Shown: positions 1 to 11,160 of the stretch, in pieces | How positions within the stretch are numbered: the first letter of the stretch is position 1 | Layout: every line of letters begins with the position of its first letter | Assembly (NCBI RefSeq): GCF_009858335.1 | Contig: NZ_VMSE01000001.1 | Coordinates: forward strand, 434,001-498,000 | Reading direction: 5' to 3' | Length of the DNA stretch: 64,000 nt | DNA from: Methylovorus glucosotrophus | GTDB taxonomy: Bacteria; Pseudomonadota; Gammaproteobacteria; Burkholderiales; Methylophilaceae | Notes under the pieces: model-generated | Database searches by the model: none | Told to the model about the DNA's origin: nothing | The model's input: only the letters and a program-made list of their open reading frames with translations | Made by a program: the position numbers and the translations under genes

Positions 1-1
1 T

Positions 2-151
2 CTGCTGGCGCGGCATTTTGGTCAGGGTGAAATCGATGAGGTGCTGGGGCTGGTCGATCAGCTGTTCCGGCGTCAGGGCCATGCCCTGCAAGCCAATGAT
101 TTCAGTGTAGGCCTGACACCTGGCGGCAGTGATCGCCGTCGCTTGCACTAA
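2..151 (+). CDS. C-terminal fragment of an unidentified protein (cut by window edge)
   Basis: An open frame enters from the left edge and ends at TAA 149-151, giving 49 residues that finish in an arginine-rich tail (DRRRLH). It is convergent with prmC, which fits the tail of a real gene rather than a chance frame. The general pattern, a short helix followed by a T-P-x-x-x-DRR-like ending, faintly recalls the end of NAD synthetases, but this is too weak to name it. Product unknown. Confidence 0.5.
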   Translation: MLARHFGQGEIDEVLGLVDQLFRRQGHALQANDFSVGLTPGGSDRRRLH

Positions 152-241
152 TTCTCTTTTTCCTGCACGCCGGGGGTGTTTCGGTGTGTGGGTATCTGAA
201 TTTCTCGATCCCTGTTTACTGTTGAATGCTGGTGGCTTCGG

Positions 242-267
242 CTGCCGGCATATTGCTATGCCAGCAG
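242..267. terminator. Hairpin between convergent genes
   Basis: Two 10-base arms (242-251 and 258-267) pair with one mismatch around a 6-base loop, between the end of the first gene and the stop of prmC. There is no clear T-run, so a role as a transcription terminator is only possible. The rest of 152-270 shows nothing else. Confidence 0.3.
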
Positions 268-270
268 GAT

Positions 271-1164
271 CTAGCCAGTCCATTGCCCGAGCGTCACGCG
301 GGCGATGCCTGCCAGGTCGTGCGCATGTTGAACATCGCTAAAGCCAGTATTTCGCATCAACGTGGCGACGGCGTCGGCTTGGTCGTAGCCATGCTCCAGC
401 AGCAGCCAGCCTGATGGCTGGAGGTGCGCCGGAGCGTGCTGAACGATGATGCGAATGTCATCCAGCCCATCCGCTCCGGAAGCCAGTGCGCTGAGGGGTT
501 CGTGGCGAAGATCACCCTGCTGCAAATGCGGGTCGTCCATGCGGATGTAGGGTGGGTTGCTGACGATAACATCAAACTTCAAATCGGCGAGCGGGGTAAA
601 CCAGCTGCCCAGTCTGAATTCCACATTCCCTTTTGTTATGCCATGGGTGTCGGGTTCGGTGATGGCTAACCCCAGTGCTTCCGCATTCTGCCTGGCAACC
701 TGCAAGGCCGCCGCGGAGGCGTCGACCGCTATCACCCTGGATTGCGGGCGGTGCGCAGCTATGGCTAGTGCGATGGCACCAGTGCCGGTGCCGAGATCCA
801 GCACCTGACGAGGTTCTTCACGGGGGATGCGCGCCAGGGCGGCTTCTACTAGCGTTTCGGTATCCGGTCGTGGAATCAGCGTGGCTGGCGATACCGCGAG
901 ACGTAATCCAAAAAATTCGCGGTTGCCGAGAATGTAGGCGACCGGTTCGCCCGCCAGACGCCTGTGCAGTAAATCGTGAAATGCGGATGCGACCGCCGAG
1001 GGCAGGGCGTCGCTCTCATGGGCGATCAGCCAGGCATGCTCCACATTGCCTAATGCCTGACTCATCAGCATGCGAGCTTCATTGCGGGCTTCGCGGCTTT
1101 CAAGATTCAGCCTGGAGCCGAGTTGCTGCTGGGCTTCCCGCAGGGCTTGCTGAATGGTGGACAT
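271..1164 (-). CDS. prmC: Peptide chain release factor N5-glutamine methyltransferase
   Basis: PrmC transfers a methyl group from S-adenosylmethionine to the glutamine of the GGQ loop of release factors RF1 and RF2, which raises termination efficiency in the cytoplasm. The 297 residues match the family length (about 280). An N-terminal helical domain binds the release factor. The SAM-binding glycine-rich loop ([12 protein letters not shown], about residues 123-134) and the diagnostic NPPY catalytic motif (about 203-206) are both present. It is the last gene of a minus-strand run hemA-prfA-membrane protein-prmC, so enzyme and substrate (PrfA) are made together as in E. coli. The ATG lies 3 bases past the stop of the upstream membrane protein gene, suggesting coupling. 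Confidence 0.95.
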   Translation of the reverse strand: MSTIQQALREAQQQLGSRLNLESREARNEARMLMSQALGNVEHAWLIAHESDALPSAVASAFHDLLHRRLAGEPVAYILGNREFFGLRLAVSPATLIPRPDTETLVEAALARIPREEPRQVLDLGTGTGAIALAIAAHRPQSRVIAVDASAAALQVARQNAEALGLAITEPDTHGITKGNVEFRLGSWFTPLADLKFDVIVSNPPYIRMDDPHLQQGDLRHEPLSALASGADGLDDIRIIVQHAPAHLQPSGWLLLEHGYDQADAVATLMRNTGFSDVQHAHDLAGIARVTLGQWTG

Positions 1165-1167
1165 GAC

Positions 1168-1608
1168 TTACTTGCGCAGGTGACGCCAGAGGATGATGAC
1201 AATGCCGAGATTGATCAGAAGCAGGGCATAGCTCAGCACCGATGGTTGCCGCAGGATTTCCACCGCTTCAAACGGCAGGTAGACGCCCGCGCTGATCAGC
1301 CCCAGCCATTTGGCCCATGGCCGGTCGTACCATAGTCCATAGGCTTCTGCCCAGCGCAGTCCCACATACGCGAGTGCCCCGGCGGTGATGGCCAGCAGGC
1401 GCGGCTGGCTCACATCGGCGGCCAGTTGCAATAAAAAGCGCGGGGTTTGTCGGGCGGGATTTAAATGGAAATGCGCCACCAGTTGCTCCGCAGCGGCCTG
1501 CCAGTCGGTATGCAGATGCGTCAGCACGGCAAGGGCGGTGAGCAGGATCAGGGCGCCTTTGGCGGCTTCCAGCAGGGCGATGCTGCGCAGGCTGGCGGCA
1601 GATTTCAT
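1168..1608 (-). CDS. Small integral membrane protein, DUF2127-like
   Basis: This 146-residue protein has hydrophobic segments at about residues 13-30, 70-88 and 125-142, so it is probably a three- or four-helix inner membrane protein. Its N-terminus (ALLEAAKGALILL) and the WAEAYGLW-x-RPWAKWLG segment resemble the DUF2127 family, whose function is unknown. It sits between prfA and prmC, 6 bases after the prfA stop and 3 bases before the prmC start, so it is almost certainly co-transcribed with them. Nothing in the sequence ties it to translation termination, and the location may be incidental. The family assignment is from remembered pattern. Confidence 0.75.
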   Translation of the reverse strand: MKSAASLRSIALLEAAKGALILLTALAVLTHLHTDWQAAAEQLVAHFHLNPARQTPRFLLQLAADVSQPRLLAITAGALAYVGLRWAEAYGLWYDRPWAKWLGLISAGVYLPFEAVEILRQPSVLSYALLLINLGIVIILWRHLRK

Positions 1609-1614
1609 GGTCGC

Positions 1615-2697
1615 TTAGTTGTCTTCGCCCAGCGTGGCCAGCAGGTCGGCCTGATGCTCATTGGCAAGGGCGTTGATCAGCTCGTCCATATCGCCTTCGG
1701 TAATCGCATCAATCTTGTACAGCGTGAGGTTGATGCGGTGGTCGGTGATGCGGCCTTGCGGGTAATTATAGGTGCGGATGCGTTCGGAGCGATCCCCGCT
1801 ACCGATCAGGCTGCGGCGTTCGCTGGCAATCTTGCTCTGCTGCTCGTTGACCTGCTTGGCCTTGATGCGGGCAGCCAGCACCTGCATGGCCTGTGCCTTG
1901 TTGGAGTGCTGGCTGCGGCCATCCTGACATTCCACCACAATGCCAGTGGGAAAGTGCGTAATGCGCACGGCGGAGTCGGTTTTGTTGATGTGCTGACCAC
2001 CGGCGCCGGAGGCGCGGAAGGTATCAATGCGGATATCAGCGGGGTTGATCGTGACATCGCTGACTTCGTCCACTTCAGGCAATACCGCCACGGTGCAGGC
2101 CGAGGTGTGGATGCGGCCCTGGGTTTCGGTTTCCGGCACGCGCTGCACGCGATGCCCGCCCGACTCGAACTTGAGTTTGGAGTAAGCGCCGAAGCCTTCA
2201 ATCTTGGCGATGATTTCCTTGTAGCCGCCGACTTCGGATTCACTGGCGGATACTACCTCCACTTTCCAGCGCTGGCGTTCGGCATAACGCGAATACATGC
2301 GGAACAGGTCACCGGCAAACAGCGCCGACTCATCGCCGCCAGTACCGGCACGTATTTCGAGGAAGATGTTGCGTTCATCGTTGGGGTCCTTGGGCAGCAG
2401 CAGTTTCTGCAGCGCCATGGCAATCTCTTCCAGCCGTGCTTTGCCTGCCTCGATTTCTTCCTGCGCAAAGGCTTTCATCTCAGGGTCTGCCAGCATGGCA
2501 TGGGCTTCCTTGAGGTCGTTCTCGCACTGCTCGTAAGCACGGTATTGCTCGACGATGGGCGTGATTTCGGCGTGCTCGCGCGAAATCTTGCGGTAGTTGT
2601 CCATATCCGACGTGGCGTCTTCACTGGATAGCAGGCGGTTCAATTCATCAAGGCGCTCGCTCAGGGTGGCGAGCTTTTTCAGCATGGAGGGTTTCAT
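1615..2697 (-). CDS. prfA: Peptide chain release factor 1
   Basis: RF1 recognises UAA and UAG in the ribosomal A site and triggers hydrolysis of peptidyl-tRNA. The protein has the standard 360 residues. Visible landmarks are the RF1-type anticodon-reading tripeptide P-E-T (about 188-190; RF2 would have SPF) and the universally conserved GGQ (about 233-235, in [15 protein letters not shown]), whose glutamine is the PrmC target. The first ATG (MKPSMLKK) fits the usual N-terminus. It follows hemA by 9 bases on the same strand, the arrangement seen in many proteobacteria, and precedes the DUF2127-like gene and prmC. Confidence 0.97.
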   Translation of the reverse strand: MKPSMLKKLATLSERLDELNRLLSSEDATSDMDNYRKISREHAEITPIVEQYRAYEQCENDLKEAHAMLADPEMKAFAQEEIEAGKARLEEIAMALQKLLLPKDPNDERNIFLEIRAGTGGDESALFAGDLFRMYSRYAERQRWKVEVVSASESEVGGYKEIIAKIEGFGAYSKLKFESGGHRVQRVPETETQGRIHTSACTVAVLPEVDEVSDVTINPADIRIDTFRASGAGGQHINKTDSAVRITHFPTGIVVECQDGRSQHSNKAQAMQVLAARIKAKQVNEQQSKIASERRSLIGSGDRSERIRTYNYPQGRITDHRINLTLYKIDAITEGDMDELINALANEHQADLLATLGEDN

Positions 2698-2706
2698 TAC
2701 GGATTC

Positions 2707-3954
2707 TTAATCGTGGTGGAGCTGGTAGAGTTGGCGCAACAGGCTTTCCAGTTGTTCGCGGTTGTCGCCATGGGCTTGATTCAGTGCGTGGCTGGGGCCA
2801 TGCAGAAGTTTGTTGGTGAGCGCGGTGCTTAGCGCTTCCAGGGCAGCAATCGGGTCTTCGCCGCGGGCGATCAGTTTCTGGGCTTTTTCAAGCTCGCTGC
2901 GGCGGAAATGCTCGGCCTGATCACGCAGCGCCCGTATGGTGGGGACGGCATCGCGGGTTTTCAGCCAGTGCATGAAATTGTCCACGCGCAGGGCAATAAT
3001 CTTCTCGGCTTCGCGCGCGGCCTCCTGGCGATTCACCAGGCCCTCCTGCACCACTTGCGCCAGGTCATCCACGGTATAGAGGAAGACGTCATCCAGCTCG
3101 GCTGCTTCGGCTTCAATGTCGCGCGGTACGGCGAGGTCGACCATGAACATGGGGCGGTGTTTGCGGGTCTTGATGGCACGCTCCACCATGCCGAGGCCGA
3201 CAATGGGCAGCTGGCTGGCAGTGGAGGTGACGACAATATCAAAATCGGCCAGGCGGTCCGGAATATCGCCCAGCAGCATGGCGTGGCCGCCGATGCGGGC
3301 AGCCAGTTCGCTGCCGCGCTCCATGGTGCGGTTCGCGACGGTGATGGAGGCGGGCTTGTGCGTGGCGAAGTGCTCCGCACATAACTCGATCATTTCACCC
3401 GCGCCGATGAACAGCACATGCAGGCCATGCAGATTACCAAAAATGCGCTGCGCCAGCTTGACCGAGGCGGCAGCCATGGAAATGGAGCTGGCGCCAATAT
3501 CAGTGGTGGTGCGGACTTCCTTGGCGACGGCAAAGGTGCGCTGGAACAGCTTGTGCAGCAGGGTGCCGAGGGTGCCTGCGTGTTCGGCGATTTTTACCGC
3601 CTGCTTCATCTGCCCCAGAATCTGCGCTTCGCCCAGTACCATGGAATCCAGCCCTGCGGCCACGCGGAAGGCGTGCTTTACGGCATCTTCGCTGGGCAGG
3701 GTATACATGTAAGGCTGGATATTGTGGGTTTGCAGCTGGTGGTATTTTGCCAGCCAGTCCAGGGCTTTTTGCGGATCGTCGGTATTACAGTAAAGCTCTG
3801 TCCGGTTGCAGGTGGACAAGATGGCCGCCTCGCGCACGCCATGCGTGCTGAGATCGCGCAGGGCTTCTTCCAGGGTTTCGCTCTGAAAGGCTACGTGCTC
3901 GCGGATCGCAATGGGGGCGGTGGTGTGGTTCACACCGACGGTGAATAGATGCAT
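2707..3954 (-). CDS. hemA: Glutamyl-tRNA reductase
   Basis: HemA reduces glutamyl-tRNA(Glu) to glutamate-1-semialdehyde with NADPH, the committed step of C5-pathway tetrapyrrole synthesis. I place the start at ATG 3954 ([14 protein letters not shown]), the family's characteristic beginning, giving 415 residues. The open frame runs 42 codons further upstream but that extension resembles no HemA N-terminus. The catalytic cysteine lies in [11 protein letters not shown] (about residue 50) and the NADPH-binding loop in [11 protein letters not shown] (about 190). The C-terminal dimerisation helices are present. It heads the hemA-prfA-prmC run, and hemB, the next dedicated enzyme after glutamate-1-semialdehyde aminomutase, is 6 kb away on the other strand. 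Confidence 0.96.
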   Translation of the reverse strand: MHLFTVGVNHTTAPIAIREHVAFQSETLEEALRDLSTHGVREAAILSTCNRTELYCNTDDPQKALDWLAKYHQLQTHNIQPYMYTLPSEDAVKHAFRVAAGLDSMVLGEAQILGQMKQAVKIAEHAGTLGTLLHKLFQRTFAVAKEVRTTTDIGASSISMAAASVKLAQRIFGNLHGLHVLFIGAGEMIELCAEHFATHKPASITVANRTMERGSELAARIGGHAMLLGDIPDRLADFDIVVTSTASQLPIVGLGMVERAIKTRKHRPMFMVDLAVPRDIEAEAAELDDVFLYTVDDLAQVVQEGLVNRQEAAREAEKIIALRVDNFMHWLKTRDAVPTIRALRDQAEHFRRSELEKAQKLIARGEDPIAALEALSTALTNKLLHGPSHALNQAHGDNREQLESLLRQLYQLHHD

Positions 3955-4125
3955 TTCGTAATTTTCCAGTATCGCGCCAGCATAAGCAACAATTTCAGTC
4001 AGATAGATATCTTCCCTAGTAACGGCCAGTTGGGCGAAATGTTGACCTCTGGCGGGGCTAAAGGGCTGTCTAGACGTCACAAATCCGGGTAAAATGCGGG
4101 TTTTTCAACTGATTGATTCGTAGCC

Positions 4126-4824
4126 ATGGCCAAACCATTCAGAATTGCCCCAAGTATTCTTTCCGCCAACTTTGCCAAGCTGGGCCAGGAAATCAGCGAT
4201 GTCATCACTTCCGGTGCTGATATCGTTCACTTCGACGTAATGGACAACCACTACGTTCCCAACCTGACCATTGGTCCATTGGTCTGTGAGGCCATCCGCC
4301 CAGTGACCGATGCCATTATTGATGTGCATTTGATGGTCAAGCCTGTTGATCGCATCATCCCTGATTTTGCCAAGGCTGGCGCCAACATCATTACCTTCCA
4401 CCCTGAAGCTTCCGACCACATTGACCGCAGCCTGTCGCTGGTGCGCGAATTGGGTTGCAAGTCCGGCCTGGTGTTCAACCCTGCTACTCCGCTGGATTAC
4501 CTCGACTACGTCATGGACAAGGTCGACATGATTCTGCTGATGTCGGTTAACCCTGGTTTTGGCGGTCAGAAGTTTATTCCTGGCACGCTGGACAAGCTGC
4601 GTCAGGCCCGCGCCCGCATTGATGCCTACACCGAAAAGACTGGCCGTGAAATCTGGCTGGAAATTGACGGTGGTGTGAATACGGCCAATATCGCCGAGAT
4701 CGCGCGTGCTGGTGCTGATACTTTCGTGGCTGGTTCCGCCGTGTTCGGTGCTGGCAAGGATACCGATCCTAACCGTTACGACACCATTATCGGCAACCTG
4801 CGCGCCGAGCTGGCCAAGGTGTAA
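4126..4824 (+). CDS. rpe: Ribulose-phosphate 3-epimerase
   Basis: Rpe interconverts ribulose 5-phosphate and xylulose 5-phosphate. In a methylotroph using the ribulose monophosphate cycle it would also supply the formaldehyde acceptor pathway, though that cycle is not seen in this window. The 232 residues form a TIM barrel. Landmarks are the start [13 protein letters not shown], the metal-binding HFDVMD segment, [14 protein letters not shown] and the IDGGV strand with the catalytic aspartate. It is divergent from hemA, with 171 bases between the two starts. A TAAAAT at 4090-4095 could be its -10 box, but no convincing -35 is seen at the right distance. gph follows after 55 bases. Confidence 0.96.
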   Translation: MAKPFRIAPSILSANFAKLGQEISDVITSGADIVHFDVMDNHYVPNLTIGPLVCEAIRPVTDAIIDVHLMVKPVDRIIPDFAKAGANIITFHPEASDHIDRSLSLVRELGCKSGLVFNPATPLDYLDYVMDKVDMILLMSVNPGFGGQKFIPGTLDKLRQARARIDAYTEKTGREIWLEIDGGVNTANIAEIARAGADTFVAGSAVFGAGKDTDPNRYDTIIGNLRAELAKV

Positions 4825-4879
4825 TCCTGCTGCCATCGCGCAAGCGGTGGCACATGGAGTGCCCTGCGGAATCCCCGTG

Positions 4880-5569
4880 GTGAATTTCCCGATCCCGGTG
4901 CGCGCCGTGGCGCTCGATCTGGATGGTACGCTTCTGCATACCGCTCCAGATCTGGCGGATGCGGCGAATCGCATGCTGCTCGCCCTGGGGCGGCCAGCCC
5001 TGCCAGAAGCGCTGGTCATGACCTATGTGGGCAATGGCGCGGCGCGGCTGGTCAAGCGTCTGCTGACGGGGGAGATGGAAGCGGAGCCTGATGCCGCGGC
5101 GTTTGAGCAGGCACAGGCCCTGTTTTTTGAGCACTATGCCGAGGTGTTGACGCGGCGCAGTGCGCCTTACCCCGGCGCGATGGATGGGGTAAAGCAATTG
5201 CATGCGGCCGGCTACAAGCTGGCCTGTATTACCAATAAACCGGAACGCTTTACGTTGCCACTGCTCCAAGCGATGGGCATGTTGCCGTATTTTTCGCTGG
5301 TGCTGTCAGGAGACAGCCTGCCGCGCAAAAAGCCGGACCCGTTGCCCTTGCTGCATATGGCCGAAATGTTTGGCGTCAGCCCCGCGCAGATGGTGATGAT
5401 AGGCGACTCCTCTGCCGATGTGGGTGCAGCGCGTGCCGCGGGATGTGCGGCGATTGCGGTTTCGTATGGGTATAATCGCGGGCAGCCTGCCGATATGCTG
5501 GGGGCGGACGCGGTGATCGACAGTCTGCAAGAAGCGGCTTTTTTATTAACGTATGATCAACACGTGTGA
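4880..5569 (+). CDS. gph: Phosphoglycolate phosphatase (HAD family)
   Basis: Gph dephosphorylates 2-phosphoglycolate. The HAD nucleophile motif appears in ALDLDGTLLHT near the N-terminus, the lysine motif in NKPERF and KKPDPLPL, and the metal-binding acidic motif in GDSSADVGAARAAG. No ATG starts the frame sensibly. GTG 4880 is chosen, with GTG 4877 or 4898 as alternatives, giving about 229 residues, normal for the family. The long open frame running back into rpe is an overlap artefact. Placement between rpe and trpE is common in proteobacteria. The related HAD phosphatases are similar to one another, so substrate specificity rests partly on context. Confidence 0.88.
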   Translation: MNFPIPVRAVALDLDGTLLHTAPDLADAANRMLLALGRPALPEALVMTYVGNGAARLVKRLLTGEMEAEPDAAAFEQAQALFFEHYAEVLTRRSAPYPGAMDGVKQLHAAGYKLACITNKPERFTLPLLQAMGMLPYFSLVLSGDSLPRKKPDPLPLLHMAEMFGVSPAQMVMIGDSSADVGAARAAGCAAIAVSYGYNRGQPADMLGADAVIDSLQEAAFLLTYDQHV

Positions 5570-5605
5570 TCCAAGGTAAATTGATGAATTTCCAGGACTT
5601 TAAAT

Positions 5606-5684
5606 GCCAGCTCAGCTGGCGATGGTGGCGCTGAACTCTGACGAACGTCCTGCGGGACGCATCTAGAGGGCGCATGCCTGCGCC
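5606..5684 (+). repeat. Three successive hairpins in the gph-trpE gap
   Basis: Three short inverted repeats follow one another: 5606-5611/5615-5620 (6 bp, 3-base loop), 5646-5650/5655-5659 (5 bp) and 5669-5674/5679-5684 (6 bp, 4-base loop). A 20-codon frame (ATG 5604 to TAG 5666) runs through the first two but has no tryptophan codon, so a classic trp leader peptide is not supported. They may be an attenuator of another type or a REP-like intergenic cluster. No T-run follows. Confidence 0.45.
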
Positions 5685-5713
5685 TGACGCACATACAAGA
5701 CTTGGGAATTACT

Positions 5714-7228
5714 ATGTTACAAACCATCACTAAGCACGAGTTCAAGGCCCTGGCGGACCAGGGTTATAACCGCATTCCGCTGGTCGTCGAAACCTTCGCC
5801 GACCTCGATACCCCGCTTTCTCTCTATCTCAAACTGGCGAATCGTCCTTTCTCCTACCTGCTGGAATCTGTGCAGGGCGGTGAGCGATTTGGCCGCTACT
5901 CCATCATAGGCTTGCCTGCCCGTACCCGTATCGTGGCGCATGATCGCGATATCAAGGTGTTGCAGGACGATGTCGTGATTGAGTCCGCCGCTGATATTAA
6001 TCCGCTGGATTTCGTCAAACAGTATCAGGCACGTTTCAAAACACCGCCTTACCAGGGTTTGCCTCGCTTTACCGGCGGTCTGGCCGGTTATTTCGGCTAC
6101 GAAACCGTGCGCTACATCGAGCCACGGCTCACGCGCAACGCGCATGCCAAGACCGATGCGCTGGGCGTGCCCGATATTTTGCTCATGGTGTCCGAAGAGC
6201 TGGCTGTGGTGGATAACCTGTCAGGCAAGCTTTATTTCATCGTGTATGCGGACCCCGCGACGGATAACGCCTATGAAGCAGCGCATCAGCGCCTGCAGCA
6301 ATTGCTGACGCAGCTGCGCCAGCCGGTCGCCATTCCTCAAGCGCCTGCGATGGCGCCGAGCGAAGCGGTGTCGGAGTTTGGCGAAGCCAATTTCAAGGCA
6401 GCCGTCGACCAGGCCAAGCGCTATATTTTTGATGGCGACATCATGCAGGTGGTGCTGGCGCAACGCTTGTCGCAACCGTTTGCTGCATCCCCCATGTCGC
6501 TTTACCGCGCATTGCGCAGCCTTAACCCATCGCCTTACATGTTTTATTACGATATGGGCGATCACCATGTGGTGGGTGCTTCACCTGAAATTCTGGTGCG
6601 GCTGGAAAACGATATGGTCACTGCCCGCCCGATTGCCGGCACCCGTCCTCGCGGCAAGACGCGCGAGCATGACATTGCGCTGGCCGAAGAGCTGCTGGCT
6701 GACCCCAAGGAGCGTGCCGAGCATGTGCAGCTGATGGACCTCGGCCGTAACGATGTGGGCCGCGTCGCGGTGACGGGTTCGGTCAAGGTCACAGACAGCA
6801 TGGTGATTGAGCGCTATTCGCATGTGATGCATATCGTGTCCAACGTGGAAGGCAAGCTCAAGCCAGGCATGGAGGCGATTGATGTGCTGAAAGCCACTTT
6901 CCCTGCCGGTACGGTGAGCGGTGCGCCCAAGGTGCGCGCCATGGAAATCATAGATGAACTGGAGCCTTCCAAGCGCGGGATTTATGCGGGTGCTGTTGGT
7001 TATCTTGGCTTCAATGGCGATATGGACCTGGCGATTGCCATTCGGACCGCCGTGATCAAGGACAAGACGCTTTATGTGCAGGCCGGTGCCGGTATTGTGG
7101 CCGACTCGGTGCCCGAGAGCGAATGGATGGAAACGCAGAACAAGGCAAGAGCCGTGATTCGCGCCGCCGAGATTGTGCTCGCCGGTCTGGACAGCAATGC
7201 CGGTCAACTGGCTCAAGGGAAGGAATAA
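5714..7228 (+). CDS. trpE: Anthranilate synthase component I
   Basis: TrpE makes anthranilate from chorismate, using ammonia supplied by TrpG, the first step of tryptophan synthesis. I start at ATG 5714 ([22 protein letters not shown]), giving 504 residues; an upstream in-frame TTG at 5702 is less likely. The N-terminal half carries a tryptophan feedback region ([15 protein letters not shown]). The C-terminal chorismate-binding half shows [47 protein letters not shown] and the [13 protein letters not shown] ending. It is followed by trpG after only 2 bases. Three hairpins precede it and might control entry into the operon. Confidence 0.97.
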   Translation: MLQTITKHEFKALADQGYNRIPLVVETFADLDTPLSLYLKLANRPFSYLLESVQGGERFGRYSIIGLPARTRIVAHDRDIKVLQDDVVIESAADINPLDFVKQYQARFKTPPYQGLPRFTGGLAGYFGYETVRYIEPRLTRNAHAKTDALGVPDILLMVSEELAVVDNLSGKLYFIVYADPATDNAYEAAHQRLQQLLTQLRQPVAIPQAPAMAPSEAVSEFGEANFKAAVDQAKRYIFDGDIMQVVLAQRLSQPFAASPMSLYRALRSLNPSPYMFYYDMGDHHVVGASPEILVRLENDMVTARPIAGTRPRGKTREHDIALAEELLADPKERAEHVQLMDLGRNDVGRVAVTGSVKVTDSMVIERYSHVMHIVSNVEGKLKPGMEAIDVLKATFPAGTVSGAPKVRAMEIIDELEPSKRGIYAGAVGYLGFNGDMDLAIAIRTAVIKDKTLYVQAGAGIVADSVPESEWMETQNKARAVIRAAEIVLAGLDSNAGQLAQGKE

Positions 7229-7230
7229 TC

Positions 7231-7797
7231 ATGCTGCTGATGATCGATAACTACGATTCGTTCACCTATAACCTGGTGCAATATCTGGGTGAGCTGGGCC
7301 AGGATGTGCAAGTCTATCGCAACGATGAAATTGACCTGGCCAAGGTGGCTGAACTGAAGCCGGATCACATTGTGATTTCGCCCGGCCCCTGTACGCCCAA
7401 TGAGGCAGGTATTTCAGTGCCGCTGATCCATGAGTTTGCTGGCAAGATTCCCCTGCTGGGGGTATGTCTCGGCCACCAGAGCATAGGGCAGGCGTTTGGC
7501 GGACGCATCATTCACGCCAAGCAACTGATGCATGGCAAGACCTCGCAGGTATCCCATAACAATGTCGGGGTGTTCAGCGGTTTGCCCAATCCGTTTACGG
7601 CGACTCGTTACCATTCGCTGGTGATTGAGCGCGAGACGATCCCCGATTGCCTGGAAATCACGGCATGGACTGATGACGGCGAGATCATGGGCGTGCGGCA
7701 TAAAACCCTGCCGGTGGAAGGCGTGCAGTTTCATCCGGAATCCATCCTGACCGAGCACGGGCACGATCTCCTGAATAATTTCCTGAAAGCCTACTGA
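7231..7797 (+). CDS. trpG: Anthranilate synthase component II, glutamine amidotransferase
   Basis: This class I glutamine amidotransferase releases ammonia from glutamine for TrpE. In some bacteria the same subunit serves aminodeoxychorismate synthase. The 188 residues show the start [19 protein letters not shown], the oxyanion segment [11 protein letters not shown], the nucleophile cysteine in [16 protein letters not shown] (about residue 79) and the His-Glu pair in VQFHPESI. An AAGGAA Shine-Dalgarno precedes ATG 7231. Its TGA overlaps the trpD ATG by one base (TGATG at 7795-7799), a typical coupling overlap. Confidence 0.96.
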   Translation: MLLMIDNYDSFTYNLVQYLGELGQDVQVYRNDEIDLAKVAELKPDHIVISPGPCTPNEAGISVPLIHEFAGKIPLLGVCLGHQSIGQAFGGRIIHAKQLMHGKTSQVSHNNVGVFSGLPNPFTATRYHSLVIERETIPDCLEITAWTDDGEIMGVRHKTLPVEGVQFHPESILTEHGHDLLNNFLKAY

Positions 7798-8822
7798 TGG
7801 ACATGACCGTCAAGGCCGCGCTGCAAAAGCTGATCCAGCATCAGAATTTCACCCACGGTGAAATGCTCTCCATCATGCGGCAGGTGATGGGCGGCGAACT
7901 CACGCCTGCGCAGATTGCCGGTCTGCTGATTGGTTTGCGCGTCAAGGGCGAAACGGTGGATGAAATTGCCGCGGCTGCCGAAGTCATGCGCGAGCTGTCC
8001 ACCAAGGTGGTGGTGGCAGATGATGCTTATCTGATCGATACCTGTGGCACGGGCGGGGCGGTGAACAAGGCCTTCAATGTGTCGACCTGCTCGGCGTTTG
8101 TTGCCGCCGGTGCGCAGGCTCGCATTGCCAAGCACGGCAATCGGGCAGCTTCATCCAAGACCGGCAGCGCCGATGTGCTGGAGGCACTGGGCGTCAATAT
8201 CAACCTGCAGCCGGAGCAGGTCGCCCGCTGCGTGAATGAGGTCGGCATCGGCTTCATGTTTGCCCCTAATCATCATAGCGCCATGAAGCATGCGGGTCCG
8301 GTGCGGCGTGAACTCGGCGTGCGCACGCTGTTCAATCTCCTGGGTCCGCTGACCAATCCGGCAGGGGCCAAACGCCAGGTGATGGGCGTATTCCACAAAG
8401 ACCTGGTGCCCTTGCTGGCGCATGCGTTGCAGCGACTGGGCAGCGAGCATGTCATGGTGGTATTCAGCGCCGATGAGATGGATGAAATTTCTTTCTCTGG
8501 CGATACCTATGTGGCGGAACTGAAAGACGGGGTGGTCACGGAGTACACCTTGAACCCGCGTGATTTCGGGATGCCTTTGCATGATGTGGATAGCATACGC
8601 GTGGAAAATGCGGCGGAATCTGCCGAGTTGATCAAGGCTGTACTGCGTGGTGAACAAGGCCCTGCGCGCGATATCGTGCTGCTGAATGCGGGTGCGGCGA
8701 TTTATGTGGCCGGTCAGGCCGCTACCTTGCAGGCGGGGATTCAGCGTGCTGCCGAGGCGATCGACAGCGGTGCCGCCATGCAGAAACTGGAAGCCCTGCG
8801 TAGCCTGGCTGCATCGGCATGA
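7797..8822 (+). CDS. trpD: Anthranilate phosphoribosyltransferase
   Basis: TrpD joins anthranilate and PRPP to give N-(5-phosphoribosyl)anthranilate. The 341 residues are the usual length for a stand-alone TrpD. Motifs seen are the PRPP-binding CGTGG (in IDTCGTGGAVNKAFNVST), KHGNRAASSKTGSADVLEALG, FMFAPNHHSAMKHAGPVRRELGVRT split over residues 145-170, NLLGPLTNPAG and the metal-binding DEMDEIS. The next gene starts inside its stop codon (ATGA at 8819-8822). ATG 7803 is a possible alternative start. Confidence 0.97.
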   Translation: MDMTVKAALQKLIQHQNFTHGEMLSIMRQVMGGELTPAQIAGLLIGLRVKGETVDEIAAAAEVMRELSTKVVVADDAYLIDTCGTGGAVNKAFNVSTCSAFVAAGAQARIAKHGNRAASSKTGSADVLEALGVNINLQPEQVARCVNEVGIGFMFAPNHHSAMKHAGPVRRELGVRTLFNLLGPLTNPAGAKRQVMGVFHKDLVPLLAHALQRLGSEHVMVVFSADEMDEISFSGDTYVAELKDGVVTEYTLNPRDFGMPLHDVDSIRVENAAESAELIKAVLRGEQGPARDIVLLNAGAAIYVAGQAATLQAGIQRAAEAIDSGAAMQKLEALRSLAASA

Positions 8823-9280
8823 AGCGTTTGATACTGGCAGCGGCGATTGCCGCTGGGTATACCATTTGGCATTTTTCCTCCGTCGCGACTGAAGTAGCGC
8901 CTGTTGCCCAGCCCATCGAGCTGGCACGCCCAGCGACCTGGCAGGATGGCGATGCGGTTATACAGCAGGCGTTTGACCACAGGCTCAGCCATGTGCAGGT
9001 CAAGGCGCGTGGCCGCGTAGTGAAGGTGCTCAAGGATGACAACGACGGTACGCGGCATCAGCGCATACTGGTTCGCCTTGAAAACGGCATCACGGTGCTG
9101 ATTGCCCATAATATTGACCTCGCCCCGCGTATTCCCGCACTGGGCGTTGGCGACGAGCTGGCGTTTTATGGCGAATATGTCTGGAATGCCAAGGGCGGCG
9201 TGGTGCACTGGACGCACCATGACCCGCAGCAGCGCCATACGCCAGGCTGGCTCGAATACCAGGGCAAAACGTACCAGTAG
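8819..9280 (+). CDS. DUF3465 family secreted protein inside the trp operon
   Basis: The 153-residue protein begins with a short hydrophobic signal-like segment ([18 protein letters not shown]) and continues with a mature domain carrying [33 protein letters not shown] and WTHHDP, a pattern I associate with the DUF3465 family. The domain looks like a small beta-rich OB-type fold and probably works outside the cytoplasm. Function is unknown. It overlaps trpD by 4 bases (ATGA) and lies 41 bases before trpC, so it is transcribed with the tryptophan genes, although nothing suggests an enzymatic role in the pathway. Confidence 0.8.
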   Translation: MKRLILAAAIAAGYTIWHFSSVATEVAPVAQPIELARPATWQDGDAVIQQAFDHRLSHVQVKARGRVVKVLKDDNDGTRHQRILVRLENGITVLIAHNIDLAPRIPALGVGDELAFYGEYVWNAKGGVVHWTHHDPQQRHTPGWLEYQGKTYQ

Positions 9281-9321
9281 CAAGCGTATATCCATTAGCG
9301 TATTTTTCAATTGGAACCAGC

Positions 9322-11128
<1,807 letters not shown>

Positions 11129-11160
11129 CGCATTTCTTCAAAAACGCGCCAATTCAACAA

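Noticed and set aside
3955..4080. 42-codon N-terminal extension of HemA
   Set aside because: The family starts at [11 protein letters not shown]; the extension has no conserved pattern and covers the divergent promoter region.
4090..4095. TAAAAT as a confident -10 box for rpe
   Set aside because: No -35 with more than two matches lies at 16-18 bases upstream.
5604..5666. Short frame before trpE as a trp leader peptide
   Set aside because: It contains no tryptophan codon, and no terminator with a T-run follows.
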